Below, in pieces: positions 1 through 10,937 of a DNA stretch of 64,000 nucleotides. Location: contig BDDD01002676.1 in NCBI GenBank assembly GCA_001972305.1, positions 103,023 through 167,022 on the forward strand. Reading direction: 5' to 3'. Within the stretch, counting starts at the first letter, position 1, and each line of letters opens with the position of its first letter. The translations under genes and the position numbers were made by a program. The DNA is from Cephalotus follicularis. Lineage: Eukaryota > Streptophyta > Magnoliopsida > Oxalidales > Cephalotaceae. Under the pieces are notes generated by a model, which did no database searches, was not told the DNA's origin, and saw nothing but the letters and a program-made list of their open reading frames with translations.

Positions 1-1376
1 ACAAGGCCAGACTTGTAGCTAAAGGATATAGTCAAAAGGAGGGAATCTACTATGATGAAGTATTCTCTCCAGCGGTAAAACACACATCCATTTGTGTGTT
101 GCTGACCATGGTTGCTCTATATGATTTAGAGCTTGATCAGCTTGATGTCAAGACTGCATTTTTGCATGGCGAGCTTGAGAAGAATATTTACATGGTTCAG
201 CCAGAAGGGTATTCTGCAGAAGGTAGAGAAGACCACATCTACAGATTGAAGAAATCTTTGTATGGTTTGAAACAGTCCCCAAGACAATGGTATAAGAGAT
301 TTGACAGTTTTATGATTGGGCATGGTTATCAGAGGAGCACCTAGGACAATTCTGTCTACTTCGTACGTCTTGATAATGGTTCCTTTGTCTATCTCCTTTT
401 ATACATGGATGCATTGCTCATTGCTGCGAAGAATATGTCAGAAATATTGGTTTTGAAGAAACGGCTCAATGAGGAGTTTAAGATGAAAGATCTCAGCCCT
501 GCCAAGAAGATTTTAGGTATGAAAATTCAGAGGGACAGAGAAGCATGGAAGTTATTTCTCTCTCAGAAGAAGTATATTAAGAAAGTACTTTAGAGGTTTG
601 GCATGCATAACGCTAAGTCTGTCAGTACACCGTTGGCATCCCACTTCAGACTCTCAGCTCTGCATTCACCTCAGTCAGAGGCTGAGGAGTCTGTTATGCC
701 GCGTGTCCCATATTCCAGTGCATTAGGAAGCATTATGTATGCGATGGTCTGCACTCGTCCCGACATTGCTCAGGCAGTTAGCGTGGTGAGCAGATATATG
801 GAGAATCCGGAAAAGGTTCATTGGCAAGCAGTGAAGTGGATACTTAGGTATCTTAAAGGATCAGTGGATTTGGGTTTAGTCTTTGACAGAGAAGCTTTGA
901 ACAGAACCACAGTTGTGGGCTTTGTGGATTCTGACTACGCTGGTGACCTTGATAAAAGAAGATCATTAACTGGGTACATCTTCACCCTGTCGGGTTCAAC
1001 TATTAGTTGGAGGTCAACCTTACAGTCGACATTTGCCTTAGCTACTACGGAGGCAGAGTACATAGCAGCAGCAGAAGCAGTGAATGAAGCTGTTTAGTTG
1101 AGGAATCTTGTTCTCGAGCTTGGGCTTCAGCAGGAAGCAAGCTCTGCGGTTTACTACGACAATCAGAGTGCTATATGCTTGACCAAGAATCAAGTATATC
1201 ATGAGCGGACCAAGCACATCGATGTCAGGCACCATTTTATCCGAGAAGCCATCTCTGATAGAAATATTACAATGAAGAAGGTTAGTACTGCTGACAATCC
1301 CGTAGATATGTTGACTAAACCAGTCCCAGCCAACAAGTTTAAGCATTGCTTGAACTTGGTTGGCATGCTTGTTTGA
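1..1376 (+). pseudogene. Copia retrotransposon RT-RNase H remnant, 5' cut by window edge
   Basis: This is the 3' half of a Ty1/Copia pol gene of Tork/Tnt1 type. The sequence shows the RT stretch LDVKTAFLHGEL, then LYGLKQSPRQWYKRF, then RNase H motifs (FVDSDYAGD, TISWRSTLQS, TEAEYIAAAEA, YDNQSAICL, RTKHIDVRHHFIRE). The frame is broken by in-frame stops near 342, 591 and 1095. The catalytic YVDD box reads LYMDALLIA (about 400-423), so the enzyme would be inactive. The coding end at 1376 is followed by 188 bp of untranslated sequence, a short purine-rich tract (about 1551-1564) and the LTR at 1565. Gag, protease and integrase lie outside the window. Class assignment is firm; the clade is inferred from motif style. 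Confidence 0.9.
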
Positions 1377-1564
1377 TTTGTGGCCTTTTGGGGGCTTTGG
1401 AGGCTAGGTGAGAAAGAAATCTCACGTTCAATTTGTTGAAGTGAACATCAATCTTTTGTTACAGCTCTTGTCTCTTACACCGAGTTCGCTCACTTAAGCT
1501 TAGAGCTTTTGGGAGAATGTGTTCGACTTCTGAACACTTAGAAATTCAATCCAAGATGGAGATT

Positions 1565-2003
1565 TGTTAAAATATGACTTGAATTTTGGCACTCCTAAGC
1601 CGAGTAGGAGTAGAACTCCTTAGTCCTTAGTCAAGTCGAAGTAGGATTCCTAAGTCAAGTCAGATTTGGACTCCTCCTTCTAGTCAGATTAGGACTTTGT
1701 GATATATATATATATATGTTCTCACTTGTAAATTATGTTAAGAAGAAGAAGAAGAGAGTTTAGTTTAAGCTTAAGTCTTTGAGCGGCTATAAGCTTTTGT
1801 TAGAGAGAGAAACAAGTTTTGTTCTTTGGTGATCGATACTTCGATCTTTGTAACTTGTAACTCTTTCATTTGATTTAGTGGAATTTCTCTCCCTCGCCCG
1901 TGGACGTAGATCACATTGATCGAACCACGTAAATCTTGTGTTTTGTGTCGTTTTTCATTTTATTTGTTTGGCTGCTATCTTGTGTTTTCCGCTGTTTGTC
2001 ACA
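1565..2003 (+). repeat. 3' LTR of the Tork-like Copia element
   Basis: The unit begins TGTTAAAATATG directly after purine-rich sequence and ends ...TTTGTCACA, where LINE coding sequence begins. It contains a TATA-like run (1702-1715) and GAAGA-rich sequence. The 5' partner lies outside the window, so boundaries rest on the TG...CA ends, the position after pol, and the switch to LINE sequence. Confidence 0.7.
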
Positions 2004-2443
2004 ACGGGATGGATGATGGGATTGGCTTGGTTGAAGAGGCAAAACGACTATCATCTAAGTTGCATGAGATGCCGGATAGGGAAGAGATATGTGTAGGCAA
2101 CAGTCTAAGCTAGCGTGGTTGAATGAAGGAGACAAGAACACGACATCATTTCACCAGAAATTTTCTCAAAGACACAAGTGCAATCAAATTAAAGCCATCA
2201 CTGATGTTACTAGTCAATGGCGTGAGAAGGAGGGAGAATTGTTTGAAGTGGCAACGATTAAAATGATATGTTCTCAACCCAGGGGCCACGCAATCTAGAA
2301 GGTGTTTTGTGGTGTGTAAATCCAATAGTCGCAAAGTACATGAATGAGGGATTGACACAACCTTTTTCAAAGGAGGAGGTAGAGATAGCCCTTAAATAGA
2401 TGAATCCGATGAAGGCACCAAGCCCAGACGATATGTCAGTATT
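2004..2443 (+). pseudogene. LINE (L1-type) ORF2 fragment, upstream half
   Basis: This is the linker between endonuclease and reverse transcriptase of a plant L1-type LINE. Recognisable words are SKLAWLNEGDKNTTSFHQKF, where functional copies read close to W-L-x-E-G-D-x-N-T-x-F-F-H, and EEVEIALKxMNPMKAPSPDD, the conserved pre-RT block. Stops and frame changes show it is dead. The endonuclease part is missing, apparently cut by the Copia insertion to the left. The fragment stops at 2443, where a CACTA transposon starts, and resumes at 10938. The sequence across the empty site would continue the RT reading frame. Confidence 0.85.
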
Positions 2444-2466
2444 CACTACAAGAAAAACAGGAAACC

Positions 2467-2743
2467 TCTTTCACGCCACGCCCTCTGTTTTTTTCCTTGC
2501 TTCTCTCCCGCAACTCTCTCTCTCCTGAATCGTGCCGTTGTTGATCCTGCTATCGGAAACGTCGCCAAGCCGTGTTTGTACACTATTGTCGTTAGATTGT
2601 ACCATCGTTCTCGCCCTCTCCACATCGCACCCCTGGATTGATCCGCAAAGGTAGATCACACAGCCATTGATTTGTAGTCGCCAGGTATTTTTTTTTTTAT
2701 GTCTAATGTACTGTATATATTTGTATTTATATATAATATATGT

Positions 2744-2776
<33 letters not shown>

Positions 2777-3328
2777 TATGGAGAGCTTCCTTTGGTGATT
2801 TGAATTGCAATCTACCCACATGTTGTTTTGCTCAATGTTGCACTATGCTATCATGCTAGCTGCAAGACAGAGCTTTGTAGATTTATGGGTATTTGCAATG
2901 TTGAGGGGATCTTCTCCTCTCGTGCTAAAATCATAATCGTCTTCATTTCTTATATAAATTTTTTTATAAGTTAAAATTAAAAAAAAAAATTGGGGGGGGC
3001 CAGGTCCCCTGTGGGCCCCCCTAGATCCGTCCTTGCAGAGGGTACTGCAAAACCTCACAAGCCACAATATCCATATAAGTGTCAGGATTTGTACAGTGGA
3101 GAGGAATCGAACCCCACACCAAAGCTACATGCTGAATAAAGCTAAATGTAACCATTTCAATCCAAGAGTTTATTGGCATTATCTCATTTATGAAATGCCT
3201 CTTATGCATATATATTGTATGCAGATCAGTACTTGCGTTTAGTTACGTACAAATTTAAGATAAACCTTAAATTCTCCTTCATGATTCGTTCAACATGGGT
3301 GAACGAATTTGAGATAATGTAAAGTCTT
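2467..3328. other. Non-coding part of CACTA no. 1
   Basis: No gene was recognised. It holds an AT-dinucleotide run (about 2748-2777) and a GC-rich patch (about 2990-3036) that, read on minus, resembles the G-tract border common at ends of other plant transposons (CAAGGACGGATCTAGGGGGG). A box-B-like word, GGTTCGATTCC on minus (about 3106-3117), suggests tRNA-derived sequence, but no matching A box was found. Confidence 0.4.
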
Positions 3329-3541
3329 GAAAGTGATGATTCCCTTCGAGGAGATGGGGAAGGGGAGAAGTTAGTAGTGCCTCCAAATGTTCGAATAAGG
3401 GATCCTATGTCAGACCATGACAACACAGATGATGAGGAAGATGAATGGGAAGAGGAGGATTTTGACACGGATGAGGAGGATGAAGTGATGGAATATGATT
3501 ACAATAGTCAAGACGACATGGATATTGATAACATAGATTAA
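3329..3541 (+). pseudogene. CACTA transposase (TNPD type) C-terminal fragment
   Basis: About 70 open codons end at TAA (3539-3541). The acidic tail (DHDNTDDEEDEWEEEDFD, later DDMDIDNID) closely matches the C terminus of the minus-strand transposase at 57305-57895, which ends SHDDMDIDSID. Everything upstream of this tail is absent, so the fragment is non-functional. It places the element in the same family as CACTA no. 3. Confidence 0.85.
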
Positions 3542-3636
3542 ACTATAAGTTTTGTAGTATATGTAGTAAATGATGTTTGCAATACTATTTTTAATCTTCT
3601 AATTTGGCATGACATTATAATTTGATTATATATAGT

Positions 3637-3965
3637 TAGGGATGTCAATTTCACCTGTACCCGTGGATACTCGAACCGAACCCGCACAATAGGGGCAGGT
3701 ATGGTAATATCGTAATCAACCCAAACCCGAACCGAACCCGTCACGATATATAATAAATTTATTATATTTAATATTTTATTGTTATTATATATGTTTTTTT
3801 TAAAGTTATTTAAGGTTATTTTCTAATATCTGATATATATTATAATTAAAATTTTAAAAAAATTTATGCTAACGGGTCGGGTCTGGTTCGGTTTCGGTTG
3901 TCCTTGATCGGGTCGGGTTCGTGTATGAATAAACCCGCTCCATACCCGACCCGTTGCCATCCCTA
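3637..3965. mobile_element. hAT MITE, 329 bp, with perfect 8-bp target duplication
   Basis: The termini are TAGGGATGTCAA and, at the other end, TTGCCATCCCTA (inverted, imperfect), typical of a widespread non-autonomous plant hAT group. The interior repeats ACCCGAACCGAACCCG near one end and the matching GGGTCGGGT words near the other, around an AT-rich core. It is flanked by TATATAGT at 3629-3636 and 3966-3973, an exact 8-bp duplication diagnostic of hAT insertion. It lies between the TNPD tail and the TNPA start of CACTA no. 1, so it inserted after that element. Confidence 0.92.
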
Positions 3966-4026
3966 TATATAGTAGAACAACTATACATAATTTTTATTGT
4001 TTTTAAATACGGTGAGTTCTTGCAGA

Positions 4027-4305
4027 GATGCCATATAAGGTGACACATTCCTTTATTGCTGGAGCCTCCACCACAGCTTCCGGTTCTACGCGTCCTGAGT
4101 AAAACAACATGGAGTTAGACACACGGGAGCAAGATACCGATGTTATCAGTGTTAGTACAGAAATTTATTATGTCACAATATTTCACTTTAAACTGTTTTT
4201 CGTATTATCGAAGGTTCTTTGTTATATTTTGTTATACTTATTTACAGTCAAACGTAACCGTGTTTTTTAATCAGGCTCTCATCAATGACGGATGAGAGGA
4301 GCTAA
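4027..4305 (+). pseudogene. CACTA TNPA-type gene, first exons, truncated
   Basis: The sequence starts ATGCCATATAAGG and aligns by eye, exon and intron alike, with the minus-strand gene starting at 57165: MELDTREQDTDV matches IELDTRE.DTDV there, and TGACGGATGAGAGGAGCTA matches the second exon. A stop interrupts exon 1 near 4100. The gene ends abruptly at 4305, where a second CACTA terminus begins, and no later exon was found in this copy. Confidence 0.75.
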
Positions 4306-5130
4306 CACTACTAGAAAAAAGACATTTCCCGACCGTCAAAACAGTTGTTAAAACCTTAATAGCGGTCAGCGAAAGGTTTCCCCGACCGCCTCGCCGACCG
4401 CAATGACGACCGCTTATAATTGGGTCACAGATTACAGCTCGACCGTTTCCCCGACCGCCTTTATCATTTATCGACCGTTAAAAGGGTCGGTAAGGGAAGC
4501 GGTTGTTGTTGATCGGTGTCAGAAAAATAATTTTATAAGGGTTTTACCGACCGCCCTGGGCGGTCGGAAATGTTCTAAGCGGTCGGGAAGTAAAAGAAAT
4601 TTTAAAAATTAAATTAGTTTTATAAGGGTTTTACCGGCCGCCATGGACAGTCGGTAATGTTGGAAATGGTCGGAAAATAAAAGAAAATTTTGAAATTAAA
4701 ATAATTTTATAAGGGTTTCCCGACCGCTCAGGGCAGTCAGGAATGTTTGAAGCGGTCGGGAAATAAAAGAAATTTTAGAAATTTGATTAATTTTATGAGG
4801 TGTTTGCCGACCGCTATAGCGGTCGGGAGAGGAAATTTTTTTAAAAATTAAATTAAATTACCGGTAAAGCCAAAAAAGTCGTTACTAAATTAGTAAACAA
4901 ATAGAAAACTCGTAGATAATTTTCTTTCAAGCGACCGCTTAAGAACAAAAGTGGTCGGAAAATGAAAGAAATTTGGGTAATTGAATTACATTACCACTAA
5001 AAAAAACCGTTGCTAAATTAGTGAAAAAAATAAAAAGACGTGGCTAATTTAGGCCTTGCAACCGCTTAATCGGTAGCTAAAGCGGTCAAAAAAGGTCAGA
5101 AAAAAAAATTTGGTAATTGAACTCCAATTA
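4306..5130. mobile_element. CACTA no. 2, one terminus with subterminal repeats
   Basis: CACTACTAGAAAAAAGAC begins at 4306, immediately followed by many copies of CGACCG / GCGGTCGG in both orientations (4325-5090), often in the context GGTTTTACCGACCGCC or CGGTCGGGAAATAAAAG. Such subterminal arrays are where CACTA transposase binds in studied elements. It interrupts exon 2 of the TNPA copy of CACTA no. 1. No opposite terminus ending TAGTG after TTTCTAG was found in the window, so the 3' limit given is only where the repeats fade. Confidence 0.7.
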
Positions 5131-7118
5131 CTTGGTAAATGAAGTAGATTTATTGTTAAATTAAATGTACTTCAGCGCAATAAAAACAAGATTCAATTGC
5201 ACAAGGAGTACATGTATATTTCAAGGTATCATAAAGCTGCTTTTGATTCTTACATAGTATAGAACTATTCAATTAATTAGTGGTAACTCATTGCTTGATT
5301 GATGAATTAACTATATTAAAAGGTAGTCTAAATTAAATTGTTAATTCATTCATCCTACCATTTGACATTTTCTAAAACACAAGTTTTCTCTTTTTACTTT
5401 AATTCCATTATTAAACTAGTTGCCTTAATGCTCATGGGAGACCAACTAATGTGCCAAATATTAATTTTATTATGAAGAGAGTGGCTACATATGTAGTGAT
5501 GCCCACATAAACAGGCAAGAAAATAGAATGGTGAATGAAAATAAAAACCCGATTGTGGGGTTGAGCCCTAGTCACAACAGTGCCGACAGTTTCATCCCAC
5601 CACACGCGACCGAATGGCCTGAAATCCAAATAACATATAAATCTTCTGAAAGACAAATAATCGAAGAAAACGGTTTATTCAGGACAACATAAAACTTACT
5701 TGAGTGACCTACCCTTGACAAACGTTATAGCATAATCAAGGACCTAAACAAACAACTTAAAAAATAAGATAAATTTGAAGAGAGAAGAAGATGTGCTGAA
5801 AGACAAAAAGATATAATTACAAAATACATACCAATGGTTTTCCAGATTCAAGCATCACCCTTTCCATTGATGGGTCCAAAAATGCATTCAGAAATCATAG
5901 CAGTTAAGGAACCCATTATTTTTGTTGAAGAAATCGGGTTTGGAAATTATTTATTGAGGGAAGATAGCCTTTGTTGTTTACATATCTTAAAGGTTTGGAT
6001 GCATCACTGTCAAGCATGGGACCTATGCTGAAAGCTTTTAAGTCTGTCGTTGAACCCATGACAATCGAGTTTCGCTGGAAGTGTAATTTAGCAGTTACAA
6101 AACTAGGAAAAATTGCAGCAGGCTAAGAGGGCAATTAGTTTGGCAGTTCAAGAACTTTCAGGCTTAACACAATATCAATTACATAAGAATTTGAAAAATA
6201 GTCGCCTACATGCATTTACCTTTTTAATTCTAGCACTAGTAATGAGATTGAGAACATATGTGGCATGAGAAAAAAAATTAAAAAAAATATATAATAAAGG
6301 AATCCAAAAACTTGATCAAGCGCGAAAGTGAACCTTAAATAAACTCCTCTATCTGGAGAGAAATATCAATCAAAATCGACAAGCCAAGTCTTAGTTTGGA
6401 AAATTTTCAATTGACTTTTAACTCACTCAAATCTGATAAGAAAGTTAGTCGGGATCTCACAACAAGGGAACTCTGCCAGGAAAGCAAAGGCCAATATTAG
6501 TTCTTCAATACTTGAGTAATAATTTTATTCAACACATGAGTAATAATTTTATTCAACACATTTATTAGTCAATGCAAGAACATGAATAAGTATACAGGGA
6601 TAAAGCAAATTTGCTTGATACTTCAACAATAGATATTGCACTAAAATGTGAAAACTAAAAGGCCACTTAATACAAAAATGGGTACATACGCTGACATTAA
6701 CAGGACTGAAAAATATAATAACCCTATCCTAAATTGCTGTGAAGCCAAGATCTACTCATTTTAAAGAATGAGATATACCAAATAACTCCTTTAAGATGAC
6801 AAAAGCAGTCCATCCAAGAATATAAAATGAAATGGACAGCTATATCTAAAATATGTCAAGATAAGACTTTGCAAGCCATATAGCCCAATCAAGTTTTACC
6901 ACATGCATCAAAGTAAATAAAGAGCCAAATATTTGGTTTCATTCAGTATGTATTAAATCATTCATAATTTTAGGGTTCAGCATAGACAATATAATATAAT
7001 TTTTTATCAAGTTCCTTACTCCAACCCACATTTGTCACCATCCTTTTTGCTACAAGCTTAATGAAATGACATGAAGAAGCATAAGTAATGAGCACATCAA
7101 ATTGAAAATTGACTAACC
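5131..7118. other. AT-rich sequence, probably introns or flank of the captured host fragment
   Basis: No gene is identified with confidence. A 74-codon open frame on minus (5432-5656) and a 65-codon frame on plus (5834-6031) are present but matched no family I recognise. A 25-bp direct duplication (TGAGTAATAATTTTATTCAA...) sits at about 6513-6562. The region leads on minus out of the UGGT-like exons described next, so it may be unrecognised downstream intron or exon sequence. Confidence 0.35.
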
Positions 7119-8345
7119 AATGGGTTTAGCACAATCCGCAAGCTTGGCTGAACACACTTCCCTAAAACTCGAAGAAGTGAAGCAAGCTTCTGGCCAGATG
7201 GACTCAAAGGATCAATAACCGCATCAATATGAATGTTGGAATGGTCATTATTCAAGACAACAACACTACATAATATTGGAATACTAACCGAATCAGATTT
7301 TCAAGAAAAATGATAACCAACAATTTAGATACTAATGGACCAAAAAACAGGGCAACATAAACATGGATGCATGACAAGAAAACAAATAAAATGAACAGAA
7401 AGTCGGCTCAAAACAAAATTAAGATACCAAAAGCAATTACGGATGTCACATTTTGCTCTGGCGAAGTAATGCCTATAAAATATTTAGTAGGTTACACACC
7501 ATGAAGAACACATGTACAACCTGGCAGCATCTTTATCATATGCATAAATATATAGATAGGGGACAATTTCTTGTATATCCGCTGTGAAACTTTTCAATTC
7601 CCATGCCATACTGCTAAACATATTTGAAAACCGACAATAAAAACCGACCTAAATGTCAAATAGAATGATCCAATCAAAGAATTTATAAGATTCTCCGACC
7701 TAAAAACATACTGGTAAACATATTTGAAAACCGACAATGAAAAAAATCAAATAGAATCCAGAATTGGCTCCTATAAAAGATCGTCAATATCGTTGCTGAT
7801 TTATGTATAATATTCTATCAAGATAGAAGGATAATGCTTTAAGTAAATGGAGGAACCAAACACATCTTGCACAAGCCAAAAGGCAGCTGATAACTAATAC
7901 CTTATTCAAATGTTTCCTCACTTTCTCATCAGAAAATTCAGTAAGAGAATATTTGTAGGGCTTCGATGATAACCCATTTACCTCAGCAAGCTCATAGACC
8001 TTTTCAATAAATGCCCCAGTGCTTTCAGCCACTGCGGAAGATGCGAGGATGTACTTCTGCTCATAAAATTAGCATAGTTGATCCAATAACTCCAATACAA
8101 TTTTCTTATGACTGCATGACACCATAAACATGAGCAATCATCAAATGGTGATGATAAAGATAATAGAATCAATTGGTGTATAGCCCATAATATCTTCAGA
8201 AACTCAACAAACCTATATGAGGATGCAGTGAACTCAAAAACCTTCACAAAAAATAGCCTAGATAAATCAGCATCTTGATGGGTACTGAAAAGCACGCCTA
8301 CACGAGCACCTTTAAACCCTTCAATCTGAGACAAATGCAAACATT
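7119..8345 (-). pseudogene. UGGT-like gene fragment (UDP-glucose:glycoprotein glucosyltransferase) captured in a transposon
   Basis: Three exon-like blocks on minus resemble the ER folding sensor UGGT, which reglucosylates misfolded glycoproteins. They are about 8338-8214 (EGFKGARVGVLFSTHQDAD ... VFEFTASSYR), about 8036-7900 (AESTGAFIEKVYELAEVNGL ... EKVRKHLNK) and about 7246-7119 ([20 protein letters not shown] ... SLRIVLNPL). They occur in the same order as in the family, each ending at a GT donor, with intron-like AT-rich DNA between. The N-terminal part and the glycosyltransferase domain are not seen. The fragment sits inside CACTA no. 1, so it is most likely a genomic transduplication rather than a working gene. 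Family assignment is from memory of conserved words. Confidence 0.7.
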
Positions 8346-8772
8346 GCAAGAGCATTAACAATGATGGTGATGATGGCAACGATTACCACCCAAAAAAACA
8401 ATAAAATGATAATCAATCATGCTGGTTAAATATTAGCAGGTGAACTCAATGTTAAGATCTCTATCCCTAAAAGTATGAAAGTGGGCTCAGAGGCACCTAT
8501 GTAAACTTGTCCCGGACGTGGCTCTGATACCATGTTAAGATCTCTATCCCTAAAAGTATGCTTATAAGGAAGAGGTATCTCTCAAGTATATATATTGAAC
8601 AAGCCCACTTAATATTTTCGATGTGGGACACACATCTTTAACACTCAAAAAATTACCAAGTAACGAATTCCTTCACTTAGTAATTTCATCCAATTCTTTG
8701 ATGTGACATCAACAGCAAGAAGATGAGTAACAGGCTTCACATCATCCATAGCTGGGACAGAAGATTATATAT

Positions 8773-8851
<79 letters not shown>

Positions 8852-9584
8852 TTATTTATTTATTTATTTATTTATCTCAAAATATATATGTTCATTAACA
8901 TTTGCTTATGTTCATGTTCATGTTAAGCTCTTATGATCACTTTTAATGCTCTATCATCACTATAAAGAAGAGATCGGCATTGTTTTGATAACTAAACAAT
9001 GTCGTTGCTCAGTACTGATAACTGTTATATTGCTTCTAAATGTTCATCTGTCATTTCATTTTTTTCGGGCACATTAATGCCATGATTGATTTGACTTTGT
9101 TTCTCACTATCTATCCTAACAAAAGGCACATTTAGTAACTCTTAGTTGCCTTCATGAATGATCGATCATGAATGATCGATCATGAAGATTAATTGTTAGG
9201 TCCTTCTTAAAATTTTGGTATACATAATGTATTTGAGGACTTGTTTTGCATTTTCTGGTTCTTTGGTGGACTCAATATCGTGTTGCAAAGGCATTTTTGT
9301 GTCCTCTTTATGATATTTTATCACAGACTGAGTTTATGAGAGTCCTAATAATTTCATAAGAACATAAAATATAGTGAAACCAAAACTTTGATTTTAAAGA
9401 AGGATACACCATTGAAGACAATGAACATCTAGGATTTTCCTAGTAATTTGAATTGCCTTTCTCCTTCATGCCAATTGTGGATTAAGCAATAAATTAGATT
9501 TTCATGTGGCAATGGCATCTAGGATGCGGTTCAAAATTATCTAGTGTTGAAACTAAAGGGTCCTTATAATTCGACGAATATAAT
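8346..9584. other. Non-coding interval with simple repeats
   Basis: No gene was recognised. Contents: a direct repeat of about 30 bp (GTTAAGATCTCTATCCCTAA...) at about 8452 and 8535; a (CT)n tract followed by (TA)n and (TTTA)n (about 8776-8870); and two tandem copies of the self-complementary word TGATCGATCATGAA (about 9154-9187). Otherwise AT-rich. Confidence 0.6.
8776..8870. repeat. Compound microsatellite (CT)n-(TA)n-(TTTA)n
   Basis: An uninterrupted CT-dinucleotide run of about 50 bp passes into TA dinucleotides and then TTTA tetranucleotides. The frame at 8723-8926 is only a translation of this repeat. Confidence 0.95.
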
Positions 9585-10388
9585 TAAGAAGTGGTGAATC
9601 GCACAATGGAAATGTATCTGAGATGTTTTACTAGCCATGAGCCAAAGGATTGGGTTCGTTGGATTTCATGGGCTGAATACTGTTATAACACTAGTGTGCA
9701 TTCGACAACAAAGAAGACGCCATATGAGGTAGTCTATGGTCATACTCCTCCAACTCTTTTGATTTACATTCCTAGCACCACTCAAGTTGAATCTGTGGAT
9801 AAGGAGCTCAAGGACCGTGACCAAGTCTTAAAGCAACTCAGAGATCAATTATTAGCAGTTCAGAATCGAATGAAGAAAGTCTATGATGCTCATAGGACGG
9901 ACCGAAGCTTCGATGTTGGAGATTTTGTTTATTTGCGTCTGCAACCATATCGCCAAGTCTCTGTGGCACTTCAAAAAAATCTCAAGCTGTCACCACGTTA
10001 CTACGAGCCATTTCAAATAATTGAGAAGATTGGAATGGTGGCACACAAGCTCCAGTTACCAAGCGAGTCAAAAATTCACCCAGTGTCCCATGTTTCTTGC
10101 CTCAAGAAAAAAATTGGATCAAATGATCCAGGTTTAGAAGAGTTACCTATCATTTCCAATGATAAAGATGCAATCGTAATTCAGCCGCAAGCCATTCTGG
10201 ATCGTCGCATTCGCAAAAAACAAGCTGAAGTTTTGGTGCATTGGAAGGGACTAACACCAGCTGATGCTACATGGGAAAATCAAGAAGACTTAAAGCTGCG
10301 TTTTCTTGAAGCTTCTTTTGAGGACAAGAGAGAATTTTACGGGAAAGGAATGTTATGTCACTATGTTTATCTATGTTTTAGTAAATAA
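9585..10388 (+). pseudogene. Ty3/Gypsy chromovirus integrase C-terminus plus chromodomain (Reina-like)
   Basis: An open frame of 265 codons carries the end of a Gypsy integrase (YNTSVHSTTKKTPYEVVYGH, then DVGDFVYLRLQPYR, then LSPRYYEPFQIIEKIG and HPVSHVSCLKKKIG). A chromodomain follows (VLVHWKGLTPADATWENQED), which tethers integration to modified chromatin. The catalytic integrase core, RT and gag are missing: the element begins abruptly at about 9585. A short LTR overlaps the last codons, as is typical of the Reina clade. The frame is open but encodes only a fragment. Confidence 0.9.
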
Positions 10389-10674
10389 GCCGCATGGTAC
10401 TGTTAGTATCAATGTGGCATTAGTTTAGTAAGTTGTTGTGTCTTGGTTATTTAGTTGTCATGAGCCTTGGTAAATGGGTGAATGGTTCCCTGGTTTATAG
10501 AGAATAGTGAGTCATGTAGAGAGAATCATGGGATGTGAGAGGATATGGTTATGTGGGATTTTTCTATATAAGTGACAAGAAGCAAATGTATTGGGCATCC
10601 AATTATTATCAATATAGTCTTTGACTAAGGAGGTTGTTTCCCTCGAACTAAACACTTGTGATTTCTTCTTAACA
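10351..10674 (+). repeat. 3' LTR of the chromovirus remnant
   Basis: It begins TGTTATGTCACT after the purine tract GGGAAAGGAA (10341-10350) and ends ...TTCTTAACA. Length is about 324 bp, with a TATA-like word (CTATATAAG, about 10564). No 5' copy was found. Confidence 0.7.
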
Positions 10675-10937
10675 CTACTTTTCCTTTAGTTGTTTGTTAA
10701 TTCTATCAAAATAGGTAAGAAAGGTAAAAGTGAGGCAAAAAGTGAGTTGAGGTGGTCATCTAAGGACTTTATTCTTGAATCTCCAACAAATCCTAACCCT
10801 CTCACGCGTTCACAGAGCCAAGTACATAATAAGGCGACTTACCCTCGCTATGCCCTCGCCGTTGGCTCAACGGCAAGGACTTGGAGAGGGGATATGCCCT
10901 CGCCGTTGAGTGTTTTTTTTTTTTTTTTGTAGTGATT

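Larger units (their letters stand above)
2444..10934 (+). mobile_element. CACTA transposon no. 1 (mosaic, non-autonomous), inserted in the LINE
   Basis: The element starts CACTACAAGAAAAACAGG at 2444 and ends ...TTTTTTGTAGTG at 10934, the inverted termini of the CACTA (En/Spm) superfamily. It is flanked by the 3-bp duplication ATT (2441-2443 and 10935-10937), the expected size. Inside are the C-terminal end of the TNPD-type transposase (3329-3541), the start of the TNPA-type gene (4027-4305), a hAT MITE, the end of a second CACTA (4306), UGGT-like exon fragments on minus, and a Reina-like chromovirus remnant. The 3' subterminal region (about 10840-10910) repeats CCTCGCCGTTG, as does the left end of the CACTA at 44893, so both belong to one family. 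No intact transposase remains. Confidence 0.88.

Noticed and set aside
3100..3160. Possible second SINE from a perfect B-box-like GGTTCGATTCC on minus
   Set aside because: No A box at the expected distance and no tail or duplication.
5432..5656. 74-codon minus frame with hydrophobic stretches
   Set aside because: Considered as an organelle-derived or UGGT exon, but no motif could be matched.
8723..8926. 67-codon frame with a long Ser-Leu run
   Set aside because: Translation of the (CT)n/(TA)n microsatellite.
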